Below are positions 37,029 through 46,992 of a DNA stretch of 64,000 bases, one piece after another. A program made the position numbers and the translations under genes. Under the pieces are notes generated by a model. The model saw nothing but the letters and a program-made list of their open reading frames with translations, had not been told where the DNA came from and did no database searches. Source of the DNA: Cellulophaga sp. BC115SP (GTDB taxonomy: Bacteria > Bacteroidota > Bacteroidia > Cytophagales > Spirosomataceae); assembly GCF_009905545.1 (NCBI RefSeq), contig NZ_JAAALB010000020.1:1-64000 (forward strand), read 5' to 3'. Every line of letters starts with the position of its first letter. Position 1 is the stretch's first letter.

Positions 37029-37934
37029 ATGAAAATGGTAAATCAATACGATGTAATAATAATAGGAGGGAGCTACTCAGGGCTATCTTCTGCCATGGCT
37101 TTGGGGCGTTCTTTACGGAAAGTACTGGTGGTAGATCATGGAAAACCTTGCAATAGATACACGCCACATTCTCATAATTTTATTACGCAAGACGGCGAAA
37201 CGCCTTACCATATTTATCAAAAAGCAAAATCACAAGTATTGGCATATCCAACTGTAGATTTGAAAGAGGATAAGGTATTAACAGTATCAAAAACTGAAGA
37301 CGGATTTGAGGCTAAGACATTAAATGATTCCTTTTTTGCGAAGAAAATTATACTTGCTACAGGCATTAAAGATGTATTTCCTGAGATAAAAGGATTTGAG
37401 GACTGTTGGGGAAAAAGCATTTTGCATTGTCCATATTGTCACGGTTATGAAGTCCAAAATCAGCAGATTGCCGTGGTGGGTAATGGCGACATCGGATATG
37501 ATTTTGCTAAATTGATCTATCAGTGGTCAAGCAATATTGTTTTGTTGACTGATGGGAAAAGTACCCTTTCGGATGAACAAGCAAGCAAGTTGTATTCAAA
37601 GGGTATTCGTGTGATTGAAAACACGATAGAAGAGTACAATCATTCAGAAGGACAAGTGACGTATATTAAACTAAGTGAGGGTATGGAGTTGTCAGTTGAT
37701 GCCGTATTTGCTCGAATTCCTTTCCAACAGTCCACAAGTTTTGCTGAGGATTTGGGCTGTAATATGTTGCCATCGGGTTATGTTCAGGTGGATGAAATGC
37801 AAAGAACCTCCGTGCAAGGTGTGTATGCCGTCGGAGATAGTACTAGTATGATGCGCTCGGTTTCGGTAGCTGTCGCTACAGGTACAAAAGCAGGAGCAAT
37901 GGTAAACAAGGAGCTGATAGAGGAAGAATTCTAG
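37029..37934 (+). CDS. Thioredoxin-reductase-like NAD(P)/FAD-dependent oxidoreductase
   Basis: This 301-residue flavoprotein has the class II pyridine nucleotide-disulfide reductase fold: an FAD motif IIGGSYSGLSSA (residues 11-22), an NAD(P) motif VVGNGDIGYDFA (149-160), a redox disulfide CPYC (Cys134, Cys137, within HCPYCHGYE) and the FAD C-terminal motif GVYAVGDST. The spacing and the CHGYE context place it in a TrxB-related subgroup rather than true TrxB (ACATCDG). The electron acceptor is unknown. It is divergent from a Fur-family regulator with an operator-like palindrome in its promoter, so it is likely under that regulator. Confidence 0.88.
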   Translation: MKMVNQYDVIIIGGSYSGLSSAMALGRSLRKVLVVDHGKPCNRYTPHSHNFITQDGETPYHIYQKAKSQVLAYPTVDLKEDKVLTVSKTEDGFEAKTLNDSFFAKKIILATGIKDVFPEIKGFEDCWGKSILHCPYCHGYEVQNQQIAVVGNGDIGYDFAKLIYQWSSNIVLLTDGKSTLSDEQASKLYSKGIRVIENTIEEYNHSEGQVTYIKLSEGMELSVDAVFARIPFQQSTSFAEDLGCNMLPSGYVQVDEMQRTSVQGVYAVGDSTSMMRSVSVAVATGTKAGAMVNKELIEEEF

Positions 37935-38083
37935 AAATTGATTTCTAGATTGTTGAATTTGAAACCTATGTTCTTGCCTAAAAGGTGTTTAATGTATCGA
38001 AGCAAGATAAACATCTCTGGGGAATTGTAGTAAGTACTAGCATAAGATGTTAGCCCCCGCTCGTGATGGTTATTATAGAAAAA

Positions 38084-38252
38084 AGCTCCGTAGGAGCGAC
38101 AGTTTGGTAGTAGGGTGTATATGTGATTGTTAAAAAGAGCGCCGTAGGTGCGAAAGAATATCAATTAAATTATATTGAGTTCTTTCGCACCTACGGCGCT
38201 CTTAAAGGGCTTTTTAATGTGTATTCTACCAAACTGTCGCTCCTATGGAGCT
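38084..38252. repeat. Nested palindromic element in a 345-bp gap
   Basis: The outer arms are 38084-38110 and 38226-38252, a 27-bp inverted repeat with one mismatch, core AGCTCCGTAGGAGCGACAG. The inner arms are 38135-38158 and 38180-38203, a perfect 24-bp inverted repeat, core GAGCGCCGTAGGTGCGAAAG. Outer and inner arms share the motif CCGTAGG.GCGA, so the element is built from four diverged copies of one unit. It lies between the flavoprotein gene (plus) and GH88 gene (minus), whose stops face each other. No gene is seen in 37935-38279; short open frames there are read-throughs of the repeat. Confidence 0.85.
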
Positions 38253-38279
38253 GACCTAAAGGACAATTCACAATTCCCC

Positions 38280-39443
38280 TTACTTACCAGAAGCTTTCAA
38301 TTGCTTGTATCTCAAAAGTGCTTCCAAATAGTAGTAATCTGCATATACCAATGGCACATCCACTTCCGAATTTCCTGGTTTGTGACCAGTGCTATGCATT
38401 AGGATAAAGTGATTGTTTTCTCCAATTTTTGCTTTAAATGCTGGAGAAGAAAGGGTTTCTAGCATTTTGATGGCATTGCTCAAATATTCTGCTTTTTGTT
38501 TTCCTTTTGAGTATTTCGCTAGTTCAAATAAGGCCGAAGAAGCAATAGCGCCTGCTGAAGCATCACGTTCTTCCCCTGGCTTGCTATAATCCCAATACGG
38601 AATTTTGTCGGCTGGCAGGTTAGGATTATGAAGAATAAACGCCGCAATTTTATGCGCTTGCTCTAAGTATTTAGGATCCTTTGTTTCGCGATACATCACC
38701 GTGTAACCATATAATCCCCATGCTTGTCCACGTGCCCAAGCCGACTCATCGGCAGCACCTTGGTGTGTTTTTTTCGCTTGTACTTCTCCGTTCGGACCGT
38801 AGCAAATTACATGATAGCTACTATTATCAGCTCTGAAATGGTTTTTTAAAGTATTATCAGCGTGAACAGTACTGATATTATAAAATGATTTATCGCCCGA
38901 AACTTTGGATGCCCAAAACAAAAACTCCAAGTTCATCATATTGTCGATGATAACTGGGTATTCATATTTTCCTTGAAATTTGTTCCAAGATTTGATTAAG
39001 CCAACTTTAGGGTCAAATCGTGTTGAAAGTGACTTTGCACCCGTTAGCATAATGTTTTTGTATTCCTCATTTTTAGTAAGACGATATCCATTTCCAAAAG
39101 GGCAGTATAGCATAAAACCCAAGTCGTGCGTACCCGTATTGTATTGCTCTTTGGCTACTGCCATTGTCCATTTTTCGGCTGCAGCTTTCCATTTTGGGTC
39201 ATGATTGTATTCGTATAGATACCAGAGTGAGCCTCCAAAGAAACCACTACACCACCATTCAGATTTCATATCACGAGGCGAACCGTCGGGATTGGTAGAT
39301 TGCGGGAACTTGGTCAAATCGGGATGAGATGCCAACATACCTTCATATTGTTTGGCAGCATAATCAAATTCCTTTTTGACATTGATTTGACTCATCGCCA
39401 AATGTGTGCAAGCAAGAAGAAGAAGTGTTTTTACAAATTTCAT
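38280..39443 (-). CDS. GH88 unsaturated glucuronyl hydrolase
   Basis: This 387-residue secreted enzyme has a signal peptide (to about residue 19) and an (alpha/alpha)6 barrel. It removes the 4,5-unsaturated uronic acid from oligosaccharides left by polysaccharide lyases. Family marks are GTHDLGFMLYCPFGNGY (Asp107) and IIDNMMNLEFLFWAS (Asp167), the two catalytic aspartates by comparison with Bacillus UGL, and the conserved GAADESAWARGQAWGLYGY. It follows the lyase gene by 279 nt on the same strand and completes the lyase-hydrolase pair of the locus. Confidence 0.92.
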   Translation of the reverse strand: MKFVKTLLLLACTHLAMSQINVKKEFDYAAKQYEGMLASHPDLTKFPQSTNPDGSPRDMKSEWWCSGFFGGSLWYLYEYNHDPKWKAAAEKWTMAVAKEQYNTGTHDLGFMLYCPFGNGYRLTKNEEYKNIMLTGAKSLSTRFDPKVGLIKSWNKFQGKYEYPVIIDNMMNLEFLFWASKVSGDKSFYNISTVHADNTLKNHFRADNSSYHVICYGPNGEVQAKKTHQGAADESAWARGQAWGLYGYTVMYRETKDPKYLEQAHKIAAFILHNPNLPADKIPYWDYSKPGEERDASAGAIASSALFELAKYSKGKQKAEYLSNAIKMLETLSSPAFKAKIGENNHFILMHSTGHKPGNSEVDVPLVYADYYYLEALLRYKQLKASGK

Positions 39444-39583
39444 AGTTTACAAAGATTTATTGATTCAGTTACAGGAATGCTTAAGGTTGAGATTTTTAAG
39501 TTAGTGCTATGTAAAAGGATGTTATTCGTTAACAGTATATTAGTTGTTGGAATAATCTCATAATCAGAAGGATACACTTTAGG

Positions 39584-39618
39584 CTTTCAGGTACCAGCTT
39601 TCAGCGGTGGGCTTTGGA
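39584..39618. repeat. Phased heptamers (GCTTTCA type)
   Basis: Five 7-mers in strict phase, GCTTTCA, GGTACCA, GCTTTCA, GCGGTGG, GCTTTGG, lie between the heparinase stop and the GH88 start. A second block follows at 39662-39689 (GCCTTGT, GCCTGTT, GCCTAGT, GCCTTCA). Confidence 0.65.
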
Positions 39619-39722
39619 AAAAAGCAGGTCTTTGATGGTTAAAAACATTTTACCCCTCTTTGCCTTGTGCCTGTTGCCTAGTGCCTTCAACACAGAACTT
39701 AAATCTAATTCTCCATGATTAC

Positions 39723-41645
39723 TTACTTTCCTTCAAATTTTAACTGATACTTTCCTTTAGTATTTGGTTTTTTGTGTGTTAGTAAAACTCTTGTAACTAG
39801 CTTCTTACCCCATTTTGTCTTAAAACTATCATATTCCATTCCTTCAGTAGATGGCATATCAGTACTAACGCTGAAAAGATTTGGATCATAGGTAGCCACT
39901 AATTGTGTGTCGTCGTTGGTAAAAATAATTTGTCCCGCCTTACTTGTATCTACTTGACAGATCGTCATCAGGACTTGCTGTAAAGACTGAGGGTTTTGAG
40001 ATAAAACAAAATCGTCATTTATCTCAATTTGATGCTTTTGTTTTAAAAGTTTTACCCCTCTTTTCCAAGTTTGAATACCAGCGTCTTTGGGATAAGCCCC
40101 AGCAATGTTCATGGTCAAACCTATTTCTTTTTCGTTACTCAAAAAGACCACATCATGTGCCTCAAAACTTCGTCCATCTTTTTGACCAATCCCATTAATC
40201 ATCGGTAAATTATGATGCTGAGACTGTGTAAACCAAAGTTCATAGCGTTGCTTTGAGAAAGTTCTGGCAGTGTAATTACCACGACCAGCATCAATAATCA
40301 TAGGTTTTCCTTTGTAATAAATAATGAAATCACCCACGTCATTATGATTGTGGCTTTCGTCGTTGTGCCCACCATGTGTTGCCAAAAACAAGCCTGTGTT
40401 ATCTCTTGCTGTCATCACCTGAATATCGCTAATCCAAGCTTCGTTGACTGGCTGATATTCGGTATCATTTGCTTTGATAGAACCAACTGTCAAAAGATTT
40501 TGGATTCTACGCATTCGCTGATATCCTTCAGTTTTGACTTGTGGATATTTCGTAAAAGCCCATTCCCCAAAGTGTTGTAATTGAGGTTCTTGGATAGCTT
40601 TCCCGAAACGATATAACATCAAACCATCTGGTCGGAGGGTTGGGTCAGCATCAGCAAAATTGACAAAATATTCACCACTAATATGTGTTTTGTACACATA
40701 ATTGGCCATTTTCTTAATAAGCTCATTTTGGTAAATATTTACTCGATTTTGTGTAGCACTTTGAATAAGTTCTAATCCATCAAAAACGCTACCACCCGCT
40801 GCAAACCAGTAACTTGGACCCTCGTCGCAACCGCCATCTTCTCCCAAGCTATTTAGATAAGAATCTAGCCCAATCATTGCGCCGTAGAGCATTCTGGCAC
40901 GGCGACTTTCATCTTTTTCTAGAAGTAAATTACTCATAATCCAATTGGACATAATCCAAGGATTCCAGTTGTTGACAGGTTTAGTTTTGCTCATCCAACC
41001 AAATCTTTCTGGATTGTTGAGCATAGGATTGAAAATACGCACATTGGTTTCGTGATAAATCCTTTTACGAATCAATGGGTTAATTTTATCTAATTTTTTC
41101 CCAACCCAATAATCAGCAATAGCAAGAACAGAAGCGGTTTCTGCAGAAAACAAATCAACCACAGGATTTGTCACATCAGGAAGTCCTGTATGACCAATAT
41201 GCGCAGGAACGCCCCAATAACTTTCTTCGCAAATAGACCAGATACCGTTGAGAATAGCCTCCATAAATCGACCTTTATCTTCGATACTTTCTGCTAATAA
41301 TAATTGGAAAAGATTATTACGTTTACCAAAAGAAATATTTCCATGACGATTGCGGTCACCAGAACGTACGTAGTCGAGTGAAATCGTTGCAGAAATAGGC
41401 TCAAATTTATAGTTAAGAGCTTTTTCGCCGTCTTTAATAATTTTTTGTAATACCGAATCTGGCACTTGAGCCTTCCATTCGGAGGAGTTTTGAGGATAAG
41501 GATGCCATTGGCTGAGAGGAACCAAACTTTGTTGGACTGCCTCTAATGAATATCCTTTTCCAAAGATATTTCGAGGCGTAATTTGTGCTTTGGAACTAAC
41601 GACAAAACACAATAAAAAAATAAGTATTCGAGGTATGGACATCAT
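39723..41645 (-). CDS. Heparinase II/III family polysaccharide lyase
   Basis: This is a secreted polysaccharide lyase of about 640 residues that cleaves uronic-acid-containing glycans by beta-elimination. It has a signal peptide (MMSIPRILIFLLCFVVSSKAQ region), an alpha-toroid domain (about 40-380, with SWICE-like NGIWSICEESYWGVPAHIG) and a C-terminal beta-sandwich with the heparinase II/III signature (SHNHNDVGDFIIYYKG, then IIDAGRGNYTARTFSKQRY). I start at the first ATG of the double methionine; the frame opens 33 nt earlier without signal features. With GH88 and an S1 sulfatase nearby, heparin/heparan sulfate is the best guess, but alginate-active members exist in related families. Confidence 0.85.
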   Translation of the reverse strand: MMSIPRILIFLLCFVVSSKAQITPRNIFGKGYSLEAVQQSLVPLSQWHPYPQNSSEWKAQVPDSVLQKIIKDGEKALNYKFEPISATISLDYVRSGDRNRHGNISFGKRNNLFQLLLAESIEDKGRFMEAILNGIWSICEESYWGVPAHIGHTGLPDVTNPVVDLFSAETASVLAIADYWVGKKLDKINPLIRKRIYHETNVRIFNPMLNNPERFGWMSKTKPVNNWNPWIMSNWIMSNLLLEKDESRRARMLYGAMIGLDSYLNSLGEDGGCDEGPSYWFAAGGSVFDGLELIQSATQNRVNIYQNELIKKMANYVYKTHISGEYFVNFADADPTLRPDGLMLYRFGKAIQEPQLQHFGEWAFTKYPQVKTEGYQRMRRIQNLLTVGSIKANDTEYQPVNEAWISDIQVMTARDNTGLFLATHGGHNDESHNHNDVGDFIIYYKGKPMIIDAGRGNYTARTFSKQRYELWFTQSQHHNLPMINGIGQKDGRSFEAHDVVFLSNEKEIGLTMNIAGAYPKDAGIQTWKRGVKLLKQKHQIEINDDFVLSQNPQSLQQVLMTICQVDTSKAGQIIFTNDDTQLVATYDPNLFSVSTDMPSTEGMEYDSFKTKWGKKLVTRVLLTHKKPNTKGKYQLKFEGK

Positions 41646-41661
41646 AGTATGCTTTAAAATT

Positions 41662-41765
41662 GGATCACTTTTAGTCATGAGTCATGAGCTATCAGCTTCT
41701 GATTATTTTAAAAATTAAGGTAATCAAAAGGGCTGAAAGCTCATAGTCGATGACCGAAAGCTATT
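41662..41765. repeat. Phased heptamers between SusD and heparinase genes
   Basis: Two blocks keep a 7-bp phase: near 41673-41700 (GTCATGA, GTCATGA, GCTATCA, GCTTCTG) and at about 41731-41765 (GGCTGAA, AGCTCAT, AGTCGAT, GACCGAA, AGCTATT). They fill most of the gap between the heparinase start and the SusD stop. Confidence 0.55.
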
Positions 41766-41774
41766 GTACGTACC

Positions 41775-43400
41775 CTACCAATTAGGATTCTGCTTAAGAT
41801 TAGGATTGAGCGCTAATTCATTAATAGGAATAGGCCATAAATAATCTTTTGCTGGGTCGAAACGACGGAATGTTGCTTCTTGTACCAAGATGTAATTATC
41901 GGCAGTGAGTTTTACCGCAGTAGCCGTACCAAATTCACTTTTGAAAAAGAAATTTCCAATGATAGGTTTTACTAATTCAACTTCTGCCGTTTTCCAACGA
42001 ATCAAATCCCAATAGCGGAAACCTTCCACTGCCAACTCTACATGGCGCTCACGACGAATTTCGTTTCTCATGGAAAGACCATTAGCACTTACAAAAGTGT
42101 TGGTCAGCTTGGCAATTTTGCCTCTTGTTCTCAACTTATTGATAGTCAATTCTAAATCAGCATCAGAAATAGACTCATTAAGCTCATAACTTGCTTCTGC
42201 ATAATTTAGTAAAACTTCTGCATAACGAATCACAACTCCATCGATATTAGAACGTTGCAAAGTCCAGTCGTCTGTATTAAAATATTTTTTAGATAAAAAT
42301 CCAGTTAATTGAAAGGCCAAAACAGATACTGAGAAAATAGGATTTGTCCCAATATACGAATCGCCTGATTTCATGATAGTTGAGCTCAGACGTTCATCTC
42401 TATTACTAAATACTTCTGTAGAAATAGTTGGTTTTTTGTACAAAGGAGATTTTTCAATAGGCAATCCGTCAGTCATCAAGTATGAATCCACAAGGTTACG
42501 AGTGGGACTAGCCGAGCCATTTTCTAGGTTACGAGCCGCAGCATGTGTAAGCACAATGTCGGATGTACTTACCCCATATTGTTTTACCAAAATGTTTTCA
42601 CGATTTTGACGACCTTCTCCTGCCAATTGAAAAATGTTGTAATAGCTAGCAAATAAATCATGCTCTTTGCTATCGATAATGGCTTTTGAAGCCGCCAATG
42701 AAATCGTTAAATGTGTCTTGTAATCGCCATATCCATGAAACTTAGCACGTGTTCCTTCAAATAGGGCTGCACGTGATTTGAGCGCCCAAGCAGCAGTTTT
42801 GGTAAGTCTACCATAATTGGCAGTACCTAGTTGCGTTGGCGTTGGAAGTTTTTCAGCTGCGAAATCCAAATCTTTGTAGATACTTTGTATTACTTCCTCA
42901 CGAGTGTTCGCAGGGGCAAATAACTCTGGAGAATTTTCTTTCAAAACTGATAAAATTAACGGAACACCACCATATCGTTGGAATAGAGCATAATATCCCC
43001 ATGCTCTAAAGAATCTTGCTTCGGCAATGTATCGGTCTACTGTTGCCTGAGTCATACCTGAGTTGAGTGCCAAGGGCGCTTTTTCGATGATATTATTGGC
43101 GGCTCTTATAAGTTGATACGAACTGCTGTATGTTCCATCCGTAGCTGGAGCAATACGTGAACCATCACTGATACCATTGGGGGCACGTGCATAGGTATCG
43201 TCTGACCAGTTGTCGTCCGTATTGGGTAAGCCGGGTAAGTAAGTATATAAGAAATTGGCAGCACCTTGTAAGTCTCTTTCCGTTTTCCAGAAAGCAGGGT
43301 CACTAAGTTGTGTTTCAGGAATGCGGTCTACATCGCAAGAGCCTAAGCCCATCGTGAGCAATATGGCCAAAGATATATGTTTGAATAAAGTCTTTTTCAT
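41775..43400 (-). CDS. SusD/RagB-family surface lipoprotein of the lyase locus
   Basis: This 541-residue surface glycan-binding lipoprotein has a signal with lipobox LGSC (Cys23), the N-terminal SusD-like sequence IPETQLSDPAFWKTERDLQGA and the C-terminal motif RRERHVELAVEGFRYWDLIRW. It begins 30 nt after SusC on the same strand and lies upstream of the lyase and GH88 genes. It probably captures glycosaminoglycan-type oligosaccharides for the SusC pore. Confidence 0.92.
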   Translation of the reverse strand: MKKTLFKHISLAILLTMGLGSCDVDRIPETQLSDPAFWKTERDLQGAANFLYTYLPGLPNTDDNWSDDTYARAPNGISDGSRIAPATDGTYSSSYQLIRAANNIIEKAPLALNSGMTQATVDRYIAEARFFRAWGYYALFQRYGGVPLILSVLKENSPELFAPANTREEVIQSIYKDLDFAAEKLPTPTQLGTANYGRLTKTAAWALKSRAALFEGTRAKFHGYGDYKTHLTISLAASKAIIDSKEHDLFASYYNIFQLAGEGRQNRENILVKQYGVSTSDIVLTHAAARNLENGSASPTRNLVDSYLMTDGLPIEKSPLYKKPTISTEVFSNRDERLSSTIMKSGDSYIGTNPIFSVSVLAFQLTGFLSKKYFNTDDWTLQRSNIDGVVIRYAEVLLNYAEASYELNESISDADLELTINKLRTRGKIAKLTNTFVSANGLSMRNEIRRERHVELAVEGFRYWDLIRWKTAEVELVKPIIGNFFFKSEFGTATAVKLTADNYILVQEATFRRFDPAKDYLWPIPINELALNPNLKQNPNW

Positions 43401-43430
43401 AATCCAGAATGTTAAATAGAATATTGGGGT

Positions 43431-46400
43431 TTAGAATGACAAGTTCAAGCCACCAGTGATTGTACCAAAAAATGGATAATCGTTTTGTGAACCGTTTCTT
43501 TGTTCTGGGTTAAAATAATTGTTAAATACGCCCAATCTTGTCAATGAATACACGTCTTGACCCGACACAAATACTCTTGCACGTGTGATACCAATTTTCT
43601 TTAATACGCTTGGTGGAACGGTGTAACCAATTTGAATATTTTTCAAACGAGCATATTGTCCATTCATAATCCATTTGTCGGAAGGTAAGTATCTAAAACC
43701 TCCTTGCAAATAGGGTCTTGGGAAAGTTGCATTTGGATTTTCGGGTGTCCAATAGTCGCGGTGTACCGCCAAAGGCTGTTTCCAAGATTGCGAAAGCGGT
43801 TCAAGTGCTTCACTGTTTGGCATAAATGAACGCTCGCCAACACCTTGAATAAAGGCGGTAAAATCAATAGATTTGTATTGGAATCCGAAATTTAGCCCAA
43901 ATACATACCTTGGTTGGTCAGTTCCCAACATGACCAAATCGCCTGGGTCTTCTGGTGTGCCTTTTCCTACCGTAATTTTTCCGTCACCATTTTGGTCTAC
44001 ATATTTGACATCGCCTGCTCCCGTACGACTATCTTGGAAAGCATGAGTTTTTACCTCGTCGTCGGTTTGGAAATATCCTTCTGTTTTATAACCCCAAATC
44101 GTATTGAGTGGATAACCTTCTAATAATGAGACCGTTCCAGCACCCAAAACTCTACGACCTGCGTAACTCATGAGTTTGTTTTGGTTGTCCGAAAGGTTAA
44201 ATCCAACGTTGTAGTTAAAATGTTCTCCGATTTTATCTCTAAATTTCACCTCAAGTTCCCAACCCCATGACTTCAATTCACCGTTGTTGATTTTAGGTGT
44301 TCCTACGCCAAACGTACTTGGTAACTGCAATGGAGTCAGCATATTACGATTATATTTTACGTAATAATCACCGCTGATTTGAAGTTTGTTTTTCAATAAA
44401 CCAATATCCAAACCTCCGTTGCTTGTTTCGATGGTCTCCCATGATAGATCCGAAGAAGGTACTACGCTTTGATAGAAATACGAAGTACGGGATTCTGGAC
44501 TACCCATAACTAAACTCGAACCTCTAGTCAGCAAATTGAGATAGTCGTAAAAGCCTATGCCCAAGGCATTTCCTAATTGTCCCCACGAGCCTCTAACTTT
44601 GAATTCAGAGAATAGACCGATGTTATTGCTAAACCATTTTTCATGGTGTAGATTCCATCCGACAGAGGTTGAAGGGAAAAACTTAATGCGTTTATCTGGT
44701 GCTAATCTTGAACTTTCGTCGGCACGAAATGTTGCTTCAAACAAAAATCTATCATCATAATTATAATTCAAGCGACCAAAATAAGATTGAAAAGCATAGG
44801 TGTTGATGGTTTCGCTGTTGCTCTTGGTTTTGTCATCGCCAAGGTTGAGTGTAGGTTGGTCATTACTTACTAGGCTCAATGAGGTTGTACTGGTAGAGGT
44901 AAAACGGCTGTCTTCCCATTGGTATCCGCCCATTACATGTATTTTGTTTTTCTTGATACTAAAGTCATAATCTGCCAATAATTGAATGTTGGTATTATTG
45001 GTAAATTCGTTGGTTACGGCATACGAGTTAGGATTATTTAGGTAAAAAACGGGAACAAATCTTCCCCAAAGTTCTACCTGACGGGCAAATCTTCTTCTTT
45101 CTCCAAAGCGATATTGCTGTCCTAATACTGCACGTAATTGTAATCCTTTTAGTACATCTTTTGCGGCTAAAGTAAATACTCCATCGAAGAAATTTCTATC
45201 CATATTGTTGTATCCACCTTCTTTTAGCAAGGCATAGGCATTGTTAGCCGACGAACCTGCACCACCGTTGAGTCTTCCTTCTGGTGTAAAAATAGGGAAA
45301 CGTGTACGCAAACGATATACCTGATATACCAATCCCTCGCCGTCGGTACTTGCCGATGAGGCTTGTTGGTCTTGCTTGGTATAGGCAATACGTGAATCCA
45401 AAGAAATATGCTTGGTCAGTTGTGAGCCTAAATTGAAACGAACGTTGTAACGATCAAGACGGTCGGGGCCTACTCTGAACAAACCTTGTTTGCCGTAATA
45501 GCCTAATGATACCAAGTAATTGGTTTTTTCATTTCCGCCTCTTGCAGAGAAGTTATGCGTTTGCATAGGCGTATATTTTCTAACCACTTGACCAATTTGA
45601 TCTTCTTGATTATAGAAAATATATCTTGTTGTGTCAGAAGGGTTTACAACATAAGGAACACCATCTCTGATACGTTGCAAATCATCGTCGGTATATTCAG
45701 GACCTGTTTTAGCATTTTTGCGTGCTAAGTTGGCATAAAGTGCTTCTTCCAAAAGCGGTAACCTTTCAGGAACATTGAGTGCCCAGTCTACCCCGATTTG
45801 ATTGGAATAATCAAAAACAGTTTTACCCGATTTACCTTTTTTAGTAGTAATCAAAATTACGCCGCCTGCTGCTTGAGCACCATAAATGGCTGCGGCGGCT
45901 GCATCTTTTAGTACACTGATATTCTCTATATCGTTGGGATTGAGGGTTTGTAAAGTAAAACTAGAAACCGTCACCCCGTCGACTAGTACCAATGGATCTA
46001 CGTTGCCATTGGCAGAAGTAGCTCCACGAATCTGAATTCCAATACCTTCGTTGCCTGGTTGCCCAGTACCACGAGTGATAATCAAGCCAGAAGTGACACC
46101 TTGCAAGGCATTAGCTACGTTTGACACAGGACGGTTTTCGATAACTTTTGAATCAATCGTTGAAACAGCTCCCGTCAAATTCGCCTTCTTTTGAGTACCA
46201 TAACCTACCACAACCACTTCATCAAGTGATTTATTGTCCGATTCGAGTATTACGTTGATGATACTTTGAGAACCTACCGCTACTTCTTTACTCACAAATC
46301 CTACAAAAGAGAAGACCAATACCGCACCACTATTGGGAACATTGATTTTGAAACGACCAGCCCCATCAGAATTTACACCTCGTGTAGTACCTTTTAGAGC

Positions 46401-46961
46401 GATATTTACCCCAGCTAGTGGTTCGCCTTTTTCGTCGGTTACCTTTCCCGATACGCTTTGTTCCATCACCACTTGCAATTGCGCTGGTGAAAGCATCGGA
46501 GCATTGGTATTGAGTACAACGGGATGTTCTGAGGAAATAATTTTAGGTAAAAAATCTTCTTTTGTTGAACTGTTCTTGGTGTCTGATGATGGTGAAGGAA
46601 ATTTTTCAACAATCAAATAGGCACCTGATTTTGACTTTTTGTACTTTAATTTTGTGGATTCTAAGAGTCTTTCGAGATTGTTTTCGATTTTTTGATTCCA
46701 GTCTACTACTTGTTGATTGACGGTTACTTTTTCGATTGTCCCTCCTTCAAACAAAATGTCGACACGATAGTGATTTTTTAATTGTCCGAGCACCTCTCTG
46801 AGTTTTTGGGTGTTGCTTGTCAAATGTTGCTCAGTTTTAGTTCTGCTCAAGATATTTTTTTGTGCCATAGCAAATACTTGAGCATTACACGGCTGTCCAC
46901 CCAAAGCCATTGTGCTGAGTAACACGCTGGCTTTGAGTATTGCTGGTAAAGCTAGATTCAT
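43431..46961 (-). CDS. SusC/RagA-family TonB-linked transporter of the lyase locus, with STN domain
   Basis: This 1176-residue outer-membrane transporter has a signal peptide (to about CNAQ, residue 28), STN signalling domain (about 50-120; LREVLGQLKNHYRVDILFEG), CarboxypepD_reg-like domain (about 168-245; SGKVTDEKGEPLAGVNIALK), DEVVVVGYGTQKKANLTGAV before the plug, the plug, and a barrel ending GGLNLSF. The STN domain fits the FecR/sigma pair encoded just upstream. It lies 31 nt after FecR. It is clearly diverged from the SusC at 27.5 kb and not a recent copy. Confidence 0.93.
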   Translation of the reverse strand: MNLALPAILKASVLLSTMALGGQPCNAQVFAMAQKNILSRTKTEQHLTSNTQKLREVLGQLKNHYRVDILFEGGTIEKVTVNQQVVDWNQKIENNLERLLESTKLKYKKSKSGAYLIVEKFPSPSSDTKNSSTKEDFLPKIISSEHPVVLNTNAPMLSPAQLQVVMEQSVSGKVTDEKGEPLAGVNIALKGTTRGVNSDGAGRFKINVPNSGAVLVFSFVGFVSKEVAVGSQSIINVILESDNKSLDEVVVVGYGTQKKANLTGAVSTIDSKVIENRPVSNVANALQGVTSGLIITRGTGQPGNEGIGIQIRGATSANGNVDPLVLVDGVTVSSFTLQTLNPNDIENISVLKDAAAAAIYGAQAAGGVILITTKKGKSGKTVFDYSNQIGVDWALNVPERLPLLEEALYANLARKNAKTGPEYTDDDLQRIRDGVPYVVNPSDTTRYIFYNQEDQIGQVVRKYTPMQTHNFSARGGNEKTNYLVSLGYYGKQGLFRVGPDRLDRYNVRFNLGSQLTKHISLDSRIAYTKQDQQASSASTDGEGLVYQVYRLRTRFPIFTPEGRLNGGAGSSANNAYALLKEGGYNNMDRNFFDGVFTLAAKDVLKGLQLRAVLGQQYRFGERRRFARQVELWGRFVPVFYLNNPNSYAVTNEFTNNTNIQLLADYDFSIKKNKIHVMGGYQWEDSRFTSTSTTSLSLVSNDQPTLNLGDDKTKSNSETINTYAFQSYFGRLNYNYDDRFLFEATFRADESSRLAPDKRIKFFPSTSVGWNLHHEKWFSNNIGLFSEFKVRGSWGQLGNALGIGFYDYLNLLTRGSSLVMGSPESRTSYFYQSVVPSSDLSWETIETSNGGLDIGLLKNKLQISGDYYVKYNRNMLTPLQLPSTFGVGTPKINNGELKSWGWELEVKFRDKIGEHFNYNVGFNLSDNQNKLMSYAGRRVLGAGTVSLLEGYPLNTIWGYKTEGYFQTDDEVKTHAFQDSRTGAGDVKYVDQNGDGKITVGKGTPEDPGDLVMLGTDQPRYVFGLNFGFQYKSIDFTAFIQGVGERSFMPNSEALEPLSQSWKQPLAVHRDYWTPENPNATFPRPYLQGGFRYLPSDKWIMNGQYARLKNIQIGYTVPPSVLKKIGITRARVFVSGQDVYSLTRLGVFNNYFNPEQRNGSQNDYPFFGTITGGLNLSF

Positions 46962-46992
46962 AGAAAATTTATTTAGAAGGTAATGGAATATT

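Noticed and set aside
37931-38402. Two small open frames, one on each strand, sharing the peptide LPNCRSYGA
   Set aside because: They read the arms of the palindromic element in opposite directions, one overlaps the GH88 gene, and neither has protein-like composition beyond the repeat.
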